Shown: positions 12,576-21,050, counted from the first letter of the stretch. The stretch: DNA of 64,000 bases from Mycobacterium dioxanotrophicus (GCF_002157835.1 NZ_CP020809.1:5332001-5396000); one strand, 5' to 3'. Notes: generated from the letters alone by a model not told the origin. Translations and numbers: made by a program.

Positions 12576-14516
12576 TCAACGCCGATCGCGGGACAGCTCA
12601 CGCAGCATCGCGTTGTAGGCGTCCAATTCGTCGTCGGCGTACGAGGAGTCGGCGTGGCGATCGGAGCGGGACGCGGCGCGGCGGTCCTGGCGGGCCCACT
12701 GTGCCACCAAGGCGACGACCACGATGATGACAGGCAGTTCGCTTGAGCCCCAGGCGATCGCGCCGCCGAGATGCTGGTCGTCCTCGATGCTGGCCAACCA
12801 CGGCAGGCCCACGTTGCGGTAGAACGGTCCACCCATCACCGAGGTCATGGTCATGGTCGCGATGCCGAAGAAGGCGTGGAACGGCATCGCCGCGAACAAC
12901 AGTCCCAGCCGGCCCAGGAACGGCAGCTTGCGCGGCCCCGGGTCGATGCCGATGATGCCCCAGTAGAAGAGATAACCGACCAGCAGGAAGTGCAGGCTCA
13001 TCAGCTCGTGGCCCCAGTGATACCGGGCCAGGGTGTTGAAGATCGGCGTGAAGTACACGACGTACAGCGACGCGACGAACAGGATGAACGCGATCATCGG
13101 ATTCGCCAGGAACGCCGTGACTTTCGAATGCACCAGCCACAGCAGCCATTCGCGGGGGCCGGGTGGCCGACTGTCACCGGCGGCGGGAAGTGCCCGCAGC
13201 GCCAGCGTCACCGGACCGCCGAGGACGAGCAGCACGGGGATGAACATGTTCAGGATCATGTGTTCGGCCATGTGCACGCTGAACATCGCCGACCCGTAGG
13301 CCCGCACCCCCGAACCGGTGGTGAAGACCAGCAGGGCACATCCGGCCAGCCACGCCACGAGCCGTCCGGCCGGCCAGCTGTCGCCGCGCCGGCGCAGCCG
13401 CAGGTATCCGGCGAGGTACAGCCCGGCCAGGACGATGGCACCCACGCCGATGAACGTGTCGAACCGCCACGCGGTCAGCAGCGTCAGCACGCTCGGCGGT
13501 TCGGGCAGTTCGTAGCCGAGAAACACGTCCCAGGCGGTGAACCGGTGCGCCAGCAGGCGCGGCGCTGGTTGGGTGGCCATCGCGGCCACCAGGGCCATCA
13601 TCCCGATCAGGGCGACCGCGTCGATCATGTCCTTCGCGCGCGTCAGGTCACGACGCCACACGGTGATGGCGTCACCCAGCCAGACCGCGAGCAGGAGCAC
13701 ACCGGCGCCCAGCCCGGCCCGGCCGTAGCCGGTGTCGGTCGGTAGCGCCGATCCGGCGAGCAGGACCAGCAGGATCGCGCCGTAGCCGAGTGCGACGGCG
13801 CCGGTGAGCGTTTCGAGCAGCAGCACCCGGCGCGCCAGTTCGGGAGCGGGCGGGCCGACGAGCGCTGCCAGCTTGAAGCCGACCAGCGCAGCGAGCGCGA
13901 CGACGAAGACGATCGCGGTGCTCGTCGCGTAGTCGTGGTCGGGTCCCTGGCCGGCGTTGCCGTTGACCGCGACGGACACCACCGCCACGACGGCGGGCAC
14001 CAGCAGCACCACGTGGGTGATCCACTTGACCGACAATCGTGCGGCGATCGCCACGAGAGCTGCCGCAGCGGCCACCACGATCCATGCCCGTGAGGTCTCC
14101 GATGCGGCGACCGCGGGAATCACGGCGCCGCTCAACATCAGTCGTAGGGCGTCGGCACCGGCGGCGCTGGCGGCCGACACCGCGATCATGAGCAGCGCCG
14201 TCACCGCCCAGAGCGCCGCGGCACGCTCGACGAGCACGTGCACCCGGAACGTTCCTTCATCGATCACGCCGGTGGTGTCGGGCCGGGCGGTGGTGACGAC
14301 GTAGAGCAGGCCGCCCAGGCAGGCGGCGCCGCACAGCGTGGCGATGAACTGTCCGACCGGCAGCGCCGCCGCGGTCAGCGCCCCGGGATAGGAGTCGCCG
14401 GTGGCCGCGTAGACGCCTGCGCGTCCGGTCAGGCCGTAGGCGGCCAGGCCGGCCAGCGCGGCCACGATCGCCGCCGCGGCGCTGTTCGCCCGCGGGCGCT
14501 TCTGGCTTGATTGCAC
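12576..14516 (-). CDS. CopD/CtaG-type copper membrane protein (Rv0102-like)
   Basis: 646 aa polytopic membrane protein with about 14-15 hydrophobic helices. The N-terminal half resembles the CopD copper-transport domain. The C-terminal half resembles caa3-type CtaG cytochrome oxidase assembly proteins, with membrane-embedded histidines in [49 protein letters not shown] and [11 protein letters not shown]. The M. tuberculosis counterpart is Rv0102, immediately next to ctpB (Rv0103c), so this pairing is ancient. It probably moves copper across the membrane for cuproenzyme assembly. The GTG start at 14516 is the only good one. The 113-bp gap to the divergent PepSY gene contains an 8-bp inverted repeat. 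Confidence 0.85.
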   Translation of the reverse strand: MQSSQKRPRANSAAAAIVAALAGLAAYGLTGRAGVYAATGDSYPGALTAAALPVGQFIATLCGAACLGGLLYVVTTARPDTTGVIDEGTFRVHVLVERAAALWAVTALLMIAVSAASAAGADALRLMLSGAVIPAVAASETSRAWIVVAAAAALVAIAARLSVKWITHVVLLVPAVVAVVSVAVNGNAGQGPDHDYATSTAIVFVVALAALVGFKLAALVGPPAPELARRVLLLETLTGAVALGYGAILLVLLAGSALPTDTGYGRAGLGAGVLLLAVWLGDAITVWRRDLTRAKDMIDAVALIGMMALVAAMATQPAPRLLAHRFTAWDVFLGYELPEPPSVLTLLTAWRFDTFIGVGAIVLAGLYLAGYLRLRRRGDSWPAGRLVAWLAGCALLVFTTGSGVRAYGSAMFSVHMAEHMILNMFIPVLLVLGGPVTLALRALPAAGDSRPPGPREWLLWLVHSKVTAFLANPMIAFILFVASLYVVYFTPIFNTLARYHWGHELMSLHFLLVGYLFYWGIIGIDPGPRKLPFLGRLGLLFAAMPFHAFFGIATMTMTSVMGGPFYRNVGLPWLASIEDDQHLGGAIAWGSSELPVIIVVVALVAQWARQDRRAASRSDRHADSSYADDELDAYNAMLRELSRDRR

Positions 14517-14558
14517 CGGGGTGACGCCCTCCGTCGGAGACAGGTATTCGCCGACGAG

Positions 14559-14579
14559 TCTACGACCGCCCGTCGTAGA
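14559..14579. promoter_or_regulatory. Perfect 8-bp inverted repeat in the CopD-CtaG/PepSY divergent promoter
   Basis: TCTACGAC (14559-14566), 5-nt spacer CGCCC, GTCGTAGA (14572-14579). It lies between the divergent starts at 14516 and 14630 and just upstream of the island -35 box. The dyad looks like a repressor operator; similar TACGAC/GTCGTA dyads are associated with BlaI/CopY-type repressors, but the assignment is inference. Confidence 0.5.
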
Positions 14580-14591
14580 GATTGACGGCCG

Positions 14592-14621
14592 CGGGAACTA
14601 TCGGCCCACCCTGACCGACCA
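14592..14621 (+). promoter_or_regulatory. ECF-type promoter for the PepSY operon (island motif, copy 3)
   Basis: GGGAACT (14593-14599), 15 nt, CCGACCA (14615-14621). The boxes are identical to those before ctpB. The GTG start codon follows 8 nt after the -10 box, so transcription would begin at or next to the start codon (leaderless). Confidence 0.65.
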
Positions 14622-14629
14622 ATGCACAC

Positions 14630-16069
14630 GTGAGCCACACTCCGCTGGAAGATCCCGTCGACCGCGACGGGCCCGTTGCGCCGAACTCGAATCCGGCGCC
14701 CGCCTCGGCATGGGCCAGATTCCGCCCGGTCCTGGTGCGCCTGCATTTCTACGCCGGGCTGTTCGTCGCGCCCTTCATTCTGATCGCGGCGTTCACCGGC
14801 CTGCTGTACGCGCTGATCCCACAGATCGACACGTTCGTGAACCGGCACGAACTGACCGTCGAACACGTCGGCGATCGCCGGCTCCCGTTGTCCGATCAGA
14901 TCGCCGCCGTGCGCCTGGCACACCCCGAAGGCACGGTGGCCAGCATCCGGCCGCCGGCCGCGGCCGACGAGACGACGTGGGTCACGCTCAACGTCGCCGA
15001 CGTGCCGCCCGATTACGCCCGAACGGTGTTCGTCGACCCCTACACCGGCGAGATTCGCGGCGCGTTGACGACGTATGGGCAATGGTTGCCGCTGCGGGCC
15101 TGGTTCGACGAGCTGCATCGCAACCTTCATCTCGGGGCGGTCGGGCGCAATTACAGTGAGCTCGCGGCCAGCTGGCTGTGGGTGATCGCCGCTGCCGGTC
15201 TGCTGCTGTGGATCGGGCATCGGCTCGGCACCGGGAAACTGCGCCGGATCGCCTCCCCCGACACCGGTGTGACCGGCCGCCGCAGACTGCTGTCTTGGCA
15301 TGGCGCACTGGGCGTCTGGATCATCGCCGCCCTGGCACTGTTGTCGGTGTCGGGCATGACGTGGTCGCGTTTCGCGGGGGCGAACGTGAGCGAGATCCGC
15401 TCGCACGTGACCTGGTCGACGCCATCGGTGGACACCACGCTGCCCGGTGGCGAACCGGGCACGGTCGTCGCGCATCACGGAACGCCAACAGCTGCAGCCG
15501 GATTCGACGACTCGCAGGCGTTACGCGGTGCTGACACGGCCTTGCGCGCCGCACACGATGCGGCGCTGAGCAATCCGATCTGGATGTATCCGCCGGCGGC
15601 GGCGACCCAGGGCTGGCAGGTTGCCGAGAACAAGCGGGACTGGCCGACGCGCTACGACGCCATCGCCGTCGACCCGCAGACTGGGGCGGTGACCGCCCGC
15701 GTCGATTTCGCCGACTGGCCGTTCATGGCCAAGCTGGCCGACTGGATCGTCGGGGCCCACATGGGAATCCTGTTCGGCATCGTCAACCAGGTACTGCTGG
15801 CCGCGGTGGCCATCGCGCTGATCGTGGCCATCGTCCTCGGATACCGCATGTGGTGGCGCCGCAGACCAACTCGTGCGCCGGGGGTGGCGCTGCCCACCGG
15901 TCCGCGCCGCGGCGTGCTGGCGGGGCTACGGCCTCATGAGGCGGTGCTGGTAACCCTCGCGCTGGCCGGTTTCGGTTACTTCGCACCACTGTTCGGGGTG
16001 TCCCTGGTGGCCTTCGTCGCCGTCGACGCCGCGCTGGGCCGGCGGCAGGCCCGGAAGGTGCGGCAGTGA
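14630..16069 (+). CDS. PepSY-associated transmembrane protein
   Basis: 479 aa PepSY-TM (PiuB-like) membrane protein. The characteristic helices are visible: RLHFYAGLFVAPFILIAAFTGLLYAL, ELHRNLHLG...SWLWVIAAAGLLLW, SWHGALGVWIIAALALLSVSGMTWS, and a C-terminal pair ending before RRRQARKVRQ. The periplasmic loops carry PepSY folds (VFVDPYTGEIRG and AIAVDPQTGAVTARVDF). Histidines at the helix ends are typical of members that bind haem or metals or act in metal reduction. It overlaps the next gene by 4 nt, and its promoter is the island ECF motif, which places it in the same regulon as ctpB. Confidence 0.85.
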   Translation: MSHTPLEDPVDRDGPVAPNSNPAPASAWARFRPVLVRLHFYAGLFVAPFILIAAFTGLLYALIPQIDTFVNRHELTVEHVGDRRLPLSDQIAAVRLAHPEGTVASIRPPAAADETTWVTLNVADVPPDYARTVFVDPYTGEIRGALTTYGQWLPLRAWFDELHRNLHLGAVGRNYSELAASWLWVIAAAGLLLWIGHRLGTGKLRRIASPDTGVTGRRRLLSWHGALGVWIIAALALLSVSGMTWSRFAGANVSEIRSHVTWSTPSVDTTLPGGEPGTVVAHHGTPTAAAGFDDSQALRGADTALRAAHDAALSNPIWMYPPAAATQGWQVAENKRDWPTRYDAIAVDPQTGAVTARVDFADWPFMAKLADWIVGAHMGILFGIVNQVLLAAVAIALIVAIVLGYRMWWRRRPTRAPGVALPTGPRRGVLAGLRPHEAVLVTLALAGFGYFAPLFGVSLVAFVAVDAALGRRQARKVRQ

Positions 16070-16692
16070 TCGGGGATTTGTTCCTGCGCTGGATCGTCAC
16101 GGCGTTGTTCGTCGTCAGCGCGCTGGAATGCGGGTATGCCATCGTCACGGGCCACCGGGCCTGGACACATGTGGTGGGGCATCTGCTGCACTTCGTCATG
16201 GCGGTGGCCATGGCGGTGATGGCGTGGCCGCGCGGCGCGGCGCTGCCGACCACGGGCCCGATGGTGTTCTTCGCCGCGGCCACGGTGTGGTTCGTGGCGA
16301 TCACGGTCGCGACGGCAAGGCACCGCGCCGTCGCCGGGTATCACGCGTTCATGATGCTGGCGATGGCATGGATGTACGCCGTGATGAACGGCAGACTGCT
16401 GCCGGGTCAGCCGATGTCGGGGCATCACGACGCCCCGGCGTCGGCGATGGCGATGGACATGCCCGGCATGGACATGTCCGCCGCCGCCGGGGCGTCGTCG
16501 GGCCCGGGTTATCCCGGCTGGATCGACGCCGTCGACTGGCTGTGCACTGTGGTGTTCGCGGCCGCTGCCGTGTGGTGGCTGTACCGGTATTTCGCTGCGC
16601 GCCAGGCTGATCCGGCTCATCCTCAGTTCGGTACCGCGTGCCAGGCCATGATGGCCGCTGGGATGGCGGTGATGTTCGGGGTGATGCTGTAA
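16066..16692 (+). CDS. DUF5134 membrane protein with Met/His-rich loop
   Basis: 208 aa with about six hydrophobic helices. Between helices 4 and 5 there is an exposed loop with the composition of a copper-binding peptide: MSGHHDAPASAMAMDMPGMDM (residues about 117-137, six Met and two His). The membrane parts add further Met and His (HLLHFVMAVAMAVMAW, GYHAFMMLAMAWMYAVM). It matches the actinobacterial DUF5134 family by overall layout. The GTG overlaps the PepSY stop by 4 nt, so both are translated from one transcript. Copper binding is inferred from residue content and context. Confidence 0.8.
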   Translation: MIGDLFLRWIVTALFVVSALECGYAIVTGHRAWTHVVGHLLHFVMAVAMAVMAWPRGAALPTTGPMVFFAAATVWFVAITVATARHRAVAGYHAFMMLAMAWMYAVMNGRLLPGQPMSGHHDAPASAMAMDMPGMDMSAAAGASSGPGYPGWIDAVDWLCTVVFAAAAVWWLYRYFAARQADPAHPQFGTACQAMMAAGMAVMFGVML

Positions 16693-17730
16693 CTAGGGCT
16701 GGTAGCGCCAGAGGCGCCAGTCGCCGGTCAGCGGATCCCAGTCGAGCACCTTGCCGTCGTGCATGACGATGAGCTGCTGGGGCACCTGGATGCTGAACCA
16801 GTTGCCGATGTCCACCGGCGAGCCGGGCAGCACGTCGTGCACGCTGGCGGCGTCGTAATTCCACAACCGCCACGTCCCGTCGCCGGGCACCCAGTCGAGC
16901 ACCTTGCCGTCGTGCATCGGCACGAGGGTGTGCCCCGAGACGATCGTCTTCCACGTGCCGCTGGCCACCGGATTGCCGGGCAGCACATCGTGGACGTGGG
17001 TGGCGTCGTAGTGCCACAGCCGCCACGTGCCGTCAGCGGGCTTCCAATCCAGCACCTTGCCGTCATGCATCGGGATCAACTGATGACCGGAGCGGATCGT
17101 CTGCCACTGCCCGCTCGCCACCGGGTTACCCGGCAGCACGTCATGCGTGCTCGTCGCGTCGTAATTCCACAGCCGCCACGTCCCGTCAGCGGGCTTCCAA
17201 TCCAGCACCTTGCCGTCATGCATCGGGATCAACTGATGACCGGAGCGGATCGTCTGCCACTGCCCGCTCGCCACCGGGTTACCCGGCAGCACGTCATGCG
17301 TGCTCGTCGCGTCGTAATTCCACAGCCGCCACGTCCCGTCGCCGGGCACCCAGTCCAGCACCTTGCCGTCATGCATCGGGATCAACTGGTGTGTGAGCAG
17401 GATCGTCTTCCAGCGGCCTTGTGCCACTGCGGGTCCGGGCAGGATGTCGTCGCGGTACCACAGCTGCACCTCGCCGTGGGTCGGCGAGTTGTCGACGATG
17501 ACGGTGTGCTGGCCGCAGTCCGTGATCTTGTCGACGGGACTCCAACTCAGCGGGGCCGCCGAGCCGTCGCTGTCGGTGATGGCGATCGCCCGCATCCGGG
17601 TGTCGGTCGAGCTCGGGTAGTCCGAAGCCCGGGTGATCGAGTAGCACTCGAGCGTCTGCACGCAGTCCAGCAGCTCGTCGGTGGTGAGGATGGTCAGCTT
17701 GCTCTGCCGGCGATCCCGACGAACTCGCAT
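16693..17730 (-). CDS. 3' part of a frameshifted repeat protein (five 51-aa repeats)
   Basis: 345 aa open frame that is probably not a separate gene. Its first residues (about 1-10) are an out-of-frame reading of the upstream ORF. From QSKLTILTTDELLDCVQTLECY on it continues the domain begun at 18296, ending in a segment DKITDCGQHTVIVDNSPTHGEVQLWY. Then come five copies of a 51-aa repeat with core LIPMHDGKVLDW-GTWRLWNYDA-HDVLPG-PVASG-W. The repeats resemble short beta-propeller/tectonin-like blades. Units two and three are nearly identical in DNA, indicating recent duplication. Function unknown; a carbohydrate-binding or surface role is a guess. Confidence 0.6.
   Translation of the reverse strand: MRVRRDRRQSKLTILTTDELLDCVQTLECYSITRASDYPSSTDTRMRAIAITDSDGSAAPLSWSPVDKITDCGQHTVIVDNSPTHGEVQLWYRDDILPGPAVAQGRWKTILLTHQLIPMHDGKVLDWVPGDGTWRLWNYDATSTHDVLPGNPVASGQWQTIRSGHQLIPMHDGKVLDWKPADGTWRLWNYDATSTHDVLPGNPVASGQWQTIRSGHQLIPMHDGKVLDWKPADGTWRLWHYDATHVHDVLPGNPVASGTWKTIVSGHTLVPMHDGKVLDWVPGDGTWRLWNYDAASVHDVLPGSPVDIGNWFSIQVPQQLIVMHDGKVLDWDPLTGDWRLWRYQP
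16729..17400. repeat. Tandem 153-bp coding repeats (five units)
   Basis: Five tandem units of about 153 bp encode the 51-aa blade. The units around 17060-17212 and 17213-17365 are almost identical base for base, whereas the terminal units have diverged, so the array is expanding or being homogenised in the middle. Confidence 0.8.
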
Positions 17731-18296
17731 GTCCAGACCGCGCCCAGCGGTAGGCCGCTGGTGCCGGTGACCCGCGTCATCCGGCCGACCAGGGTGTCAC
17801 CGACCTGGACTGTTACCGGCGCGGTGTAGGAGGCCGCGCCGTCCTGGCCGTCGGCATACCAGCTCGCGACGCACCAGTGGTCACCGCCGAAGATGCCGTT
17901 GTCGCCCCACTGCAGGACGGGCTGCAGGATCATCGAGCTGTTCTGCAGGCCGTTGAACAGGTACAGCAGCTGCCCGTTCTGCGTCTGCGGCGCACCGGGC
18001 ACCACCCATGTCGTGAGGAACGACTTCAGCGGTGTGCCGCTCTGAAAGTTGGCGAAAGTGATCCAGCCCGTTCCGAAGTCGGGCAGCTGCTCGGGTGGTT
18101 GCATGACGTTCGCGGGCATCAGCGGTACCCCCGGCTCGTGCGGCGGCACCGGCCCGACATCGCGGAGCATCTCCCCCGCCCGGGTGACATGGCGCATCCT
18201 GCCGTCGGCGACGTGGACCACCGAGTCCGGCGCGACTTGGTGCACGACGTCCGCGGCGCGCCGGCCACCCGGTGTGATGACAAATTTTTTCGACAT
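17694..18296 (-). CDS. 5' part of a frameshifted repeat protein
   Basis: 200 aa from an ATG at 18296 (MSKKFVITPGG) with a GGAGG ribosome-binding site 6 nt upstream. The body (PDFGTGWITFANFQSGTPLKSFLTTWVVPGAPQTQNGQLLYLFNGLQNSSMILQPVLQWG...VASWYADG...VGDTLVGRMTRVTG...GAVWTCEFVGIAG) resembles an actinobacterial/fungal beta-sandwich domain. That domain normally continues with a segment like LTILTTDELLDCVQTLECY. Here the frame stops after GRAS, and the expected continuation is found in the overlapping -1 frame. A single missing base near 17705-17715 would explain this. There is no signal peptide. Confidence 0.65.
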   Translation of the reverse strand: MSKKFVITPGGRRAADVVHQVAPDSVVHVADGRMRHVTRAGEMLRDVGPVPPHEPGVPLMPANVMQPPEQLPDFGTGWITFANFQSGTPLKSFLTTWVVPGAPQTQNGQLLYLFNGLQNSSMILQPVLQWGDNGIFGGDHWCVASWYADGQDGAASYTAPVTVQVGDTLVGRMTRVTGTSGLPLGAVWTCEFVGIAGRAS

Positions 18297-18431
18297 GACG
18301 CCCTCCGAGCCGTCGTTGTCGAGCAGGTGATTGAGCCGAGTCCCTGTGCCCGGACCCGTCGACACCGATCAGTCTTGGCCTGCGGGCACACCGCAGTCCC
18401 GCGTAGTCCGCTACTCGAAATTCACCGAGTT

Positions 18432-19124
18432 TTAGGCAGCGCCGTCGGTCGGCCACAGATGGCCACGCCGACGGCCTCGGGAAGCGTTGTCCGGCAAGGT
18501 GATATCCGCTTCGGCCGCATGCCGTCCGGGTTCCGGTCCTGATGTCGACGCATCCCGCCAGACCAGAACCGCGAGGACCGCACCGAGCAACACGGGTAGA
18601 TGCGTGACCATCCGCACCGGCGTGACCGCGCCCATCGTCGCGTCGACGGCGACGTACACCGTCAGCACCGCGGCGAACACGCTCAACACTCCTGCCAGGC
18701 CGGCGGCCGCGACGGGCCGCAGCGCCGCGCCGATCATCACCGCGCCGAGCGCGACCGACCACGCCGTCGACTCGTTGAGCAGGTGCCCGCCGCCCATGCC
18801 GTGGTCGTGGACCAGCCCGACGCTCAGCCCGAGGCCCTGGACGGCCGCGAGCAGGATCTGCACCACGCCGACCGCGAGCAGCGCCCCGCGCCGCCAGCCC
18901 AGCCACGCTCGCCGGGGATGCTCGACGGAGTGTTCGAGCGCGGTGAGCGTGGGCCGGCGTTCGGCCAGGCGGCGCAGGTCGAGCGTCTGATCGGTGACGG
19001 CGTCGCGCCAGGCGCGGCAGTCGGCGCACTCGCGCAGGTGCTCGTCGACGCGCGCCGACGGCACGGGCTCACGCTCACCGTCCAGCCGGGCCGACAGCGC
19101 CTCGCGCGCCACCTCGCAGTTCAC
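18432..19124 (-). CDS. Zinc-binding anti-sigma-like membrane protein (Rv0093c-like)
   Basis: 230 aa. The N-terminal cytoplasmic part is a zf-HC2 domain: MNCEVAREALSARLDGE, then HLRECADC, the H-x3-C-x2-C signature of zinc anti-sigma (ZAS) proteins. It is followed by four hydrophobic helices (about residues 69-95, 105-125, 130-152 and 165-185). The second extracytoplasmic stretch includes VHDHGMGGGH, rich in His. The closest remembered relative is M. tuberculosis Rv0093c, which lies near ctpA/ctpB. The GTG at 19124 is chosen over a much longer upstream frame because the zf-HC2 domain begins there and an island promoter sits 8-36 nt upstream. It is a candidate regulator of the SigC-type factor at 8988. 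Confidence 0.8.
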   Translation of the reverse strand: MNCEVAREALSARLDGEREPVPSARVDEHLRECADCRAWRDAVTDQTLDLRRLAERRPTLTALEHSVEHPRRAWLGWRRGALLAVGVVQILLAAVQGLGLSVGLVHDHGMGGGHLLNESTAWSVALGAVMIGAALRPVAAAGLAGVLSVFAAVLTVYVAVDATMGAVTPVRMVTHLPVLLGAVLAVLVWRDASTSGPEPGRHAAEADITLPDNASRGRRRGHLWPTDGAA

Positions 19125-19131
19125 CCCCCTA

Positions 19132-19160
19132 TAGTCGCGCAGCGGCGCCTGATTGTTCCC
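19132..19160 (-). promoter_or_regulatory. ECF-type promoter for the anti-sigma-like gene (island motif, copy 4)
   Basis: On the minus strand GGGAACA (19160-19154), 15 nt, GCGACTA (19138-19132). The GTG of the anti-sigma-like gene follows 7 nt later, implying a leaderless mRNA. The spacing is the same as in the other three sites. Confidence 0.6.
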
Positions 19161-19168
19161 CGCGGGTC

Positions 19169-21022
19169 TCAGCCGATGACCGGCAGGGTGATCGTGGACG
19201 GGTGGGCCGGGTCGTGCAGCACGGTCTGGGTGGCCTGCACGGTCCTGGTGTCCTGGCCGAACGGTGCCCCGGTGTTGGGATTGGGCGCGAACTGCGGGTA
19301 GTCGCTGCTGGAGACCTCCAACCTGATGCGGTCGCCGGCCCGGAACAGGTAGCTGGTGGGCCAGACCTGGATCCGGTACTGGTAGGGCTGCCCGGGAGTC
19401 GTCGGCGTCGGATCGGCCAGCGAATCCCGGAACGGTGTCCGCAGGACGCCGTTGTTGAGGTTGATCGCCTGCCCGTCGGGTTTGACGACGACGAGTTTCG
19501 CGGTGAAGTCGGTGTCGACGGCGGTGGACTGGGCCCACAGCGTGACCGTGACCGGGCCGGTGACCTCGGTGTCCTTGGTCAGCGGTGCTGAGCTGTACAC
19601 CAGCACATCGGAGCGTTGCTCGACGGGAGTCTGGTCGTAGGGCCCCTGCGGGCCGTTCAACGCCCCGCAGCAGGAGTGCCCGCCAAGGCTGGGCGCGGGG
19701 AAGGCCGGATCGTAGAGATAACTGTCGGGCGGTTGCGCAGCCGGCGGCTGGGTCGTGAGTTGCCCCTCCCGGTCGGCGAACCCGCCGGACCCGGAGAGAT
19801 ACCAGTTGGTCCAGTGTGTTTGCGGCAGCGGCCAATTCGGTGCGGTCTTCCAGACATTGGCGCCCATGAGAAAGTAGTCGACGCGGGGCGGGCCTGCCAC
19901 ATCGTTGTCCTCGCCCTTGAGAAAGTGGTCATACCAGGCGAGTTGGAGTTCGTTGATGGGACTGTTGGCCACTGGCCCGATGTCCTTGAGCATCGGCGCG
20001 GCCACCGAATCGGGCCTGCCCCAACCGACGTGGTCCCAGGGCCCGATGACCAGCCGCTGGTTGGTCCGGGCCACATCGCTGCCGCCATGGGTCGTCATCC
20101 CGGTGAAGTTCTCGATACCACCGGCCAGGAATGCGTCGTACCAGCCTTCGATGTGCAGCACCGGGATCTTCACCGCGGGGTAACGGTCCCTGATGCTGAA
20201 CCGGCGCCAGAAGTCGTCGCGGGTGCTGTGCCGGATCCAGTCGAAATACCACGGCGCGACCACGGGGTTGGTGGGCTGCATCGGTGGAAGGTCTTTGAAC
20301 GGGCGGTAATTCAGCCACCGGGTCGGATCGGCGGCAGCGGCCTTCAACTGCGCCACGGCCTGCTTGTCATCCCGGTTGATCGCGGCGGTGGTGGCGATGT
20401 CCTCGATCGCCCACGGCAACACGAACCCCAGCCGGAACTCCCCGCCCTCGTAGTTCCATCCGTCGTAGTAGTCCGATGCGGTGTTCGCGGGGACGATGGT
20501 CGCCAGGTGCGGGGGCGTGGTCACCGCTGCCAGCCACTGCGTGGCCCCGACGTAGGACGACCCGTACATGCCGACCTTGCCGTTCGAGCCCGGCAGGGCG
20601 GCCGCCCATTCCACCGAGTCATAGCCGTCGTCCATGTCGTGGGTGAACTCGCTGAACACGCCGCCCGAGTTGCCCTGGCCCCGAATATCCTGCACCACAA
20701 CCAGATAACAGTGCGACGCGAACCAATCGGGCGGCTCGAAGCGGTCCACGTCCGTCTGTGCCGCCGACTTGCCGTACTGGGTGCGCATCAGGATCACCGG
20801 CACCGCGTCGGAGGTCTTGGGACGGTAGACGTCGGCGCGCAACACGGTGCCGTCGCGCATGGTGGCCGGTACGTCGTGCTCGGTGGTCACATCGCACGGT
20901 CCCCGTCCGGTCGCCGCGGGGAACGGACGCTGCATGTCCGCGTCGTGCCCGTTCGTACAGCCGGTCACGACCAGGACGGTGCTGACCAGGATGGCGATGA
21001 CGGCGCGGATCGCGGGGGGCAC
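19169..21022 (-). CDS. Lipoprotein CocE/NonD-family hydrolase
   Basis: 617 aa alpha/beta hydrolase of the CocE/X-prolyl dipeptidyl-peptidase S15 type, esterase or amidase of unknown substrate. A signal peptide ends in a lipobox (VLVVTGC, Cys about residue 22), so the enzyme is anchored outside the membrane. The nucleophile elbow is GSSYVG, with the oxyanion region RTQYGK, an acid/base region HIEGWYDAF and GPWDHVGWG, and a C-terminal jelly-roll domain (VTGPVTVTLWAQS...FRAGDRIRLEVSSSDYPQF). It follows the lipase gene on the same strand by 28 nt and is likely co-transcribed. Confidence 0.88.
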   Translation of the reverse strand: MPPAIRAVIAILVSTVLVVTGCTNGHDADMQRPFPAATGRGPCDVTTEHDVPATMRDGTVLRADVYRPKTSDAVPVILMRTQYGKSAAQTDVDRFEPPDWFASHCYLVVVQDIRGQGNSGGVFSEFTHDMDDGYDSVEWAAALPGSNGKVGMYGSSYVGATQWLAAVTTPPHLATIVPANTASDYYDGWNYEGGEFRLGFVLPWAIEDIATTAAINRDDKQAVAQLKAAAADPTRWLNYRPFKDLPPMQPTNPVVAPWYFDWIRHSTRDDFWRRFSIRDRYPAVKIPVLHIEGWYDAFLAGGIENFTGMTTHGGSDVARTNQRLVIGPWDHVGWGRPDSVAAPMLKDIGPVANSPINELQLAWYDHFLKGEDNDVAGPPRVDYFLMGANVWKTAPNWPLPQTHWTNWYLSGSGGFADREGQLTTQPPAAQPPDSYLYDPAFPAPSLGGHSCCGALNGPQGPYDQTPVEQRSDVLVYSSAPLTKDTEVTGPVTVTLWAQSTAVDTDFTAKLVVVKPDGQAINLNNGVLRTPFRDSLADPTPTTPGQPYQYRIQVWPTSYLFRAGDRIRLEVSSSDYPQFAPNPNTGAPFGQDTRTVQATQTVLHDPAHPSTITLPVIG

Positions 21023-21050
21023 CCAGCGAGCGTATCGCTGCCGCGTCGGT

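Noticed and set aside
18432-19835. 467-aa version of the anti-sigma-like protein
   Set aside because: Residues before MNCEVAREAL are antisense to the CocE gene in a different frame; the zf-HC2 domain and the promoter both place the start at 19124.
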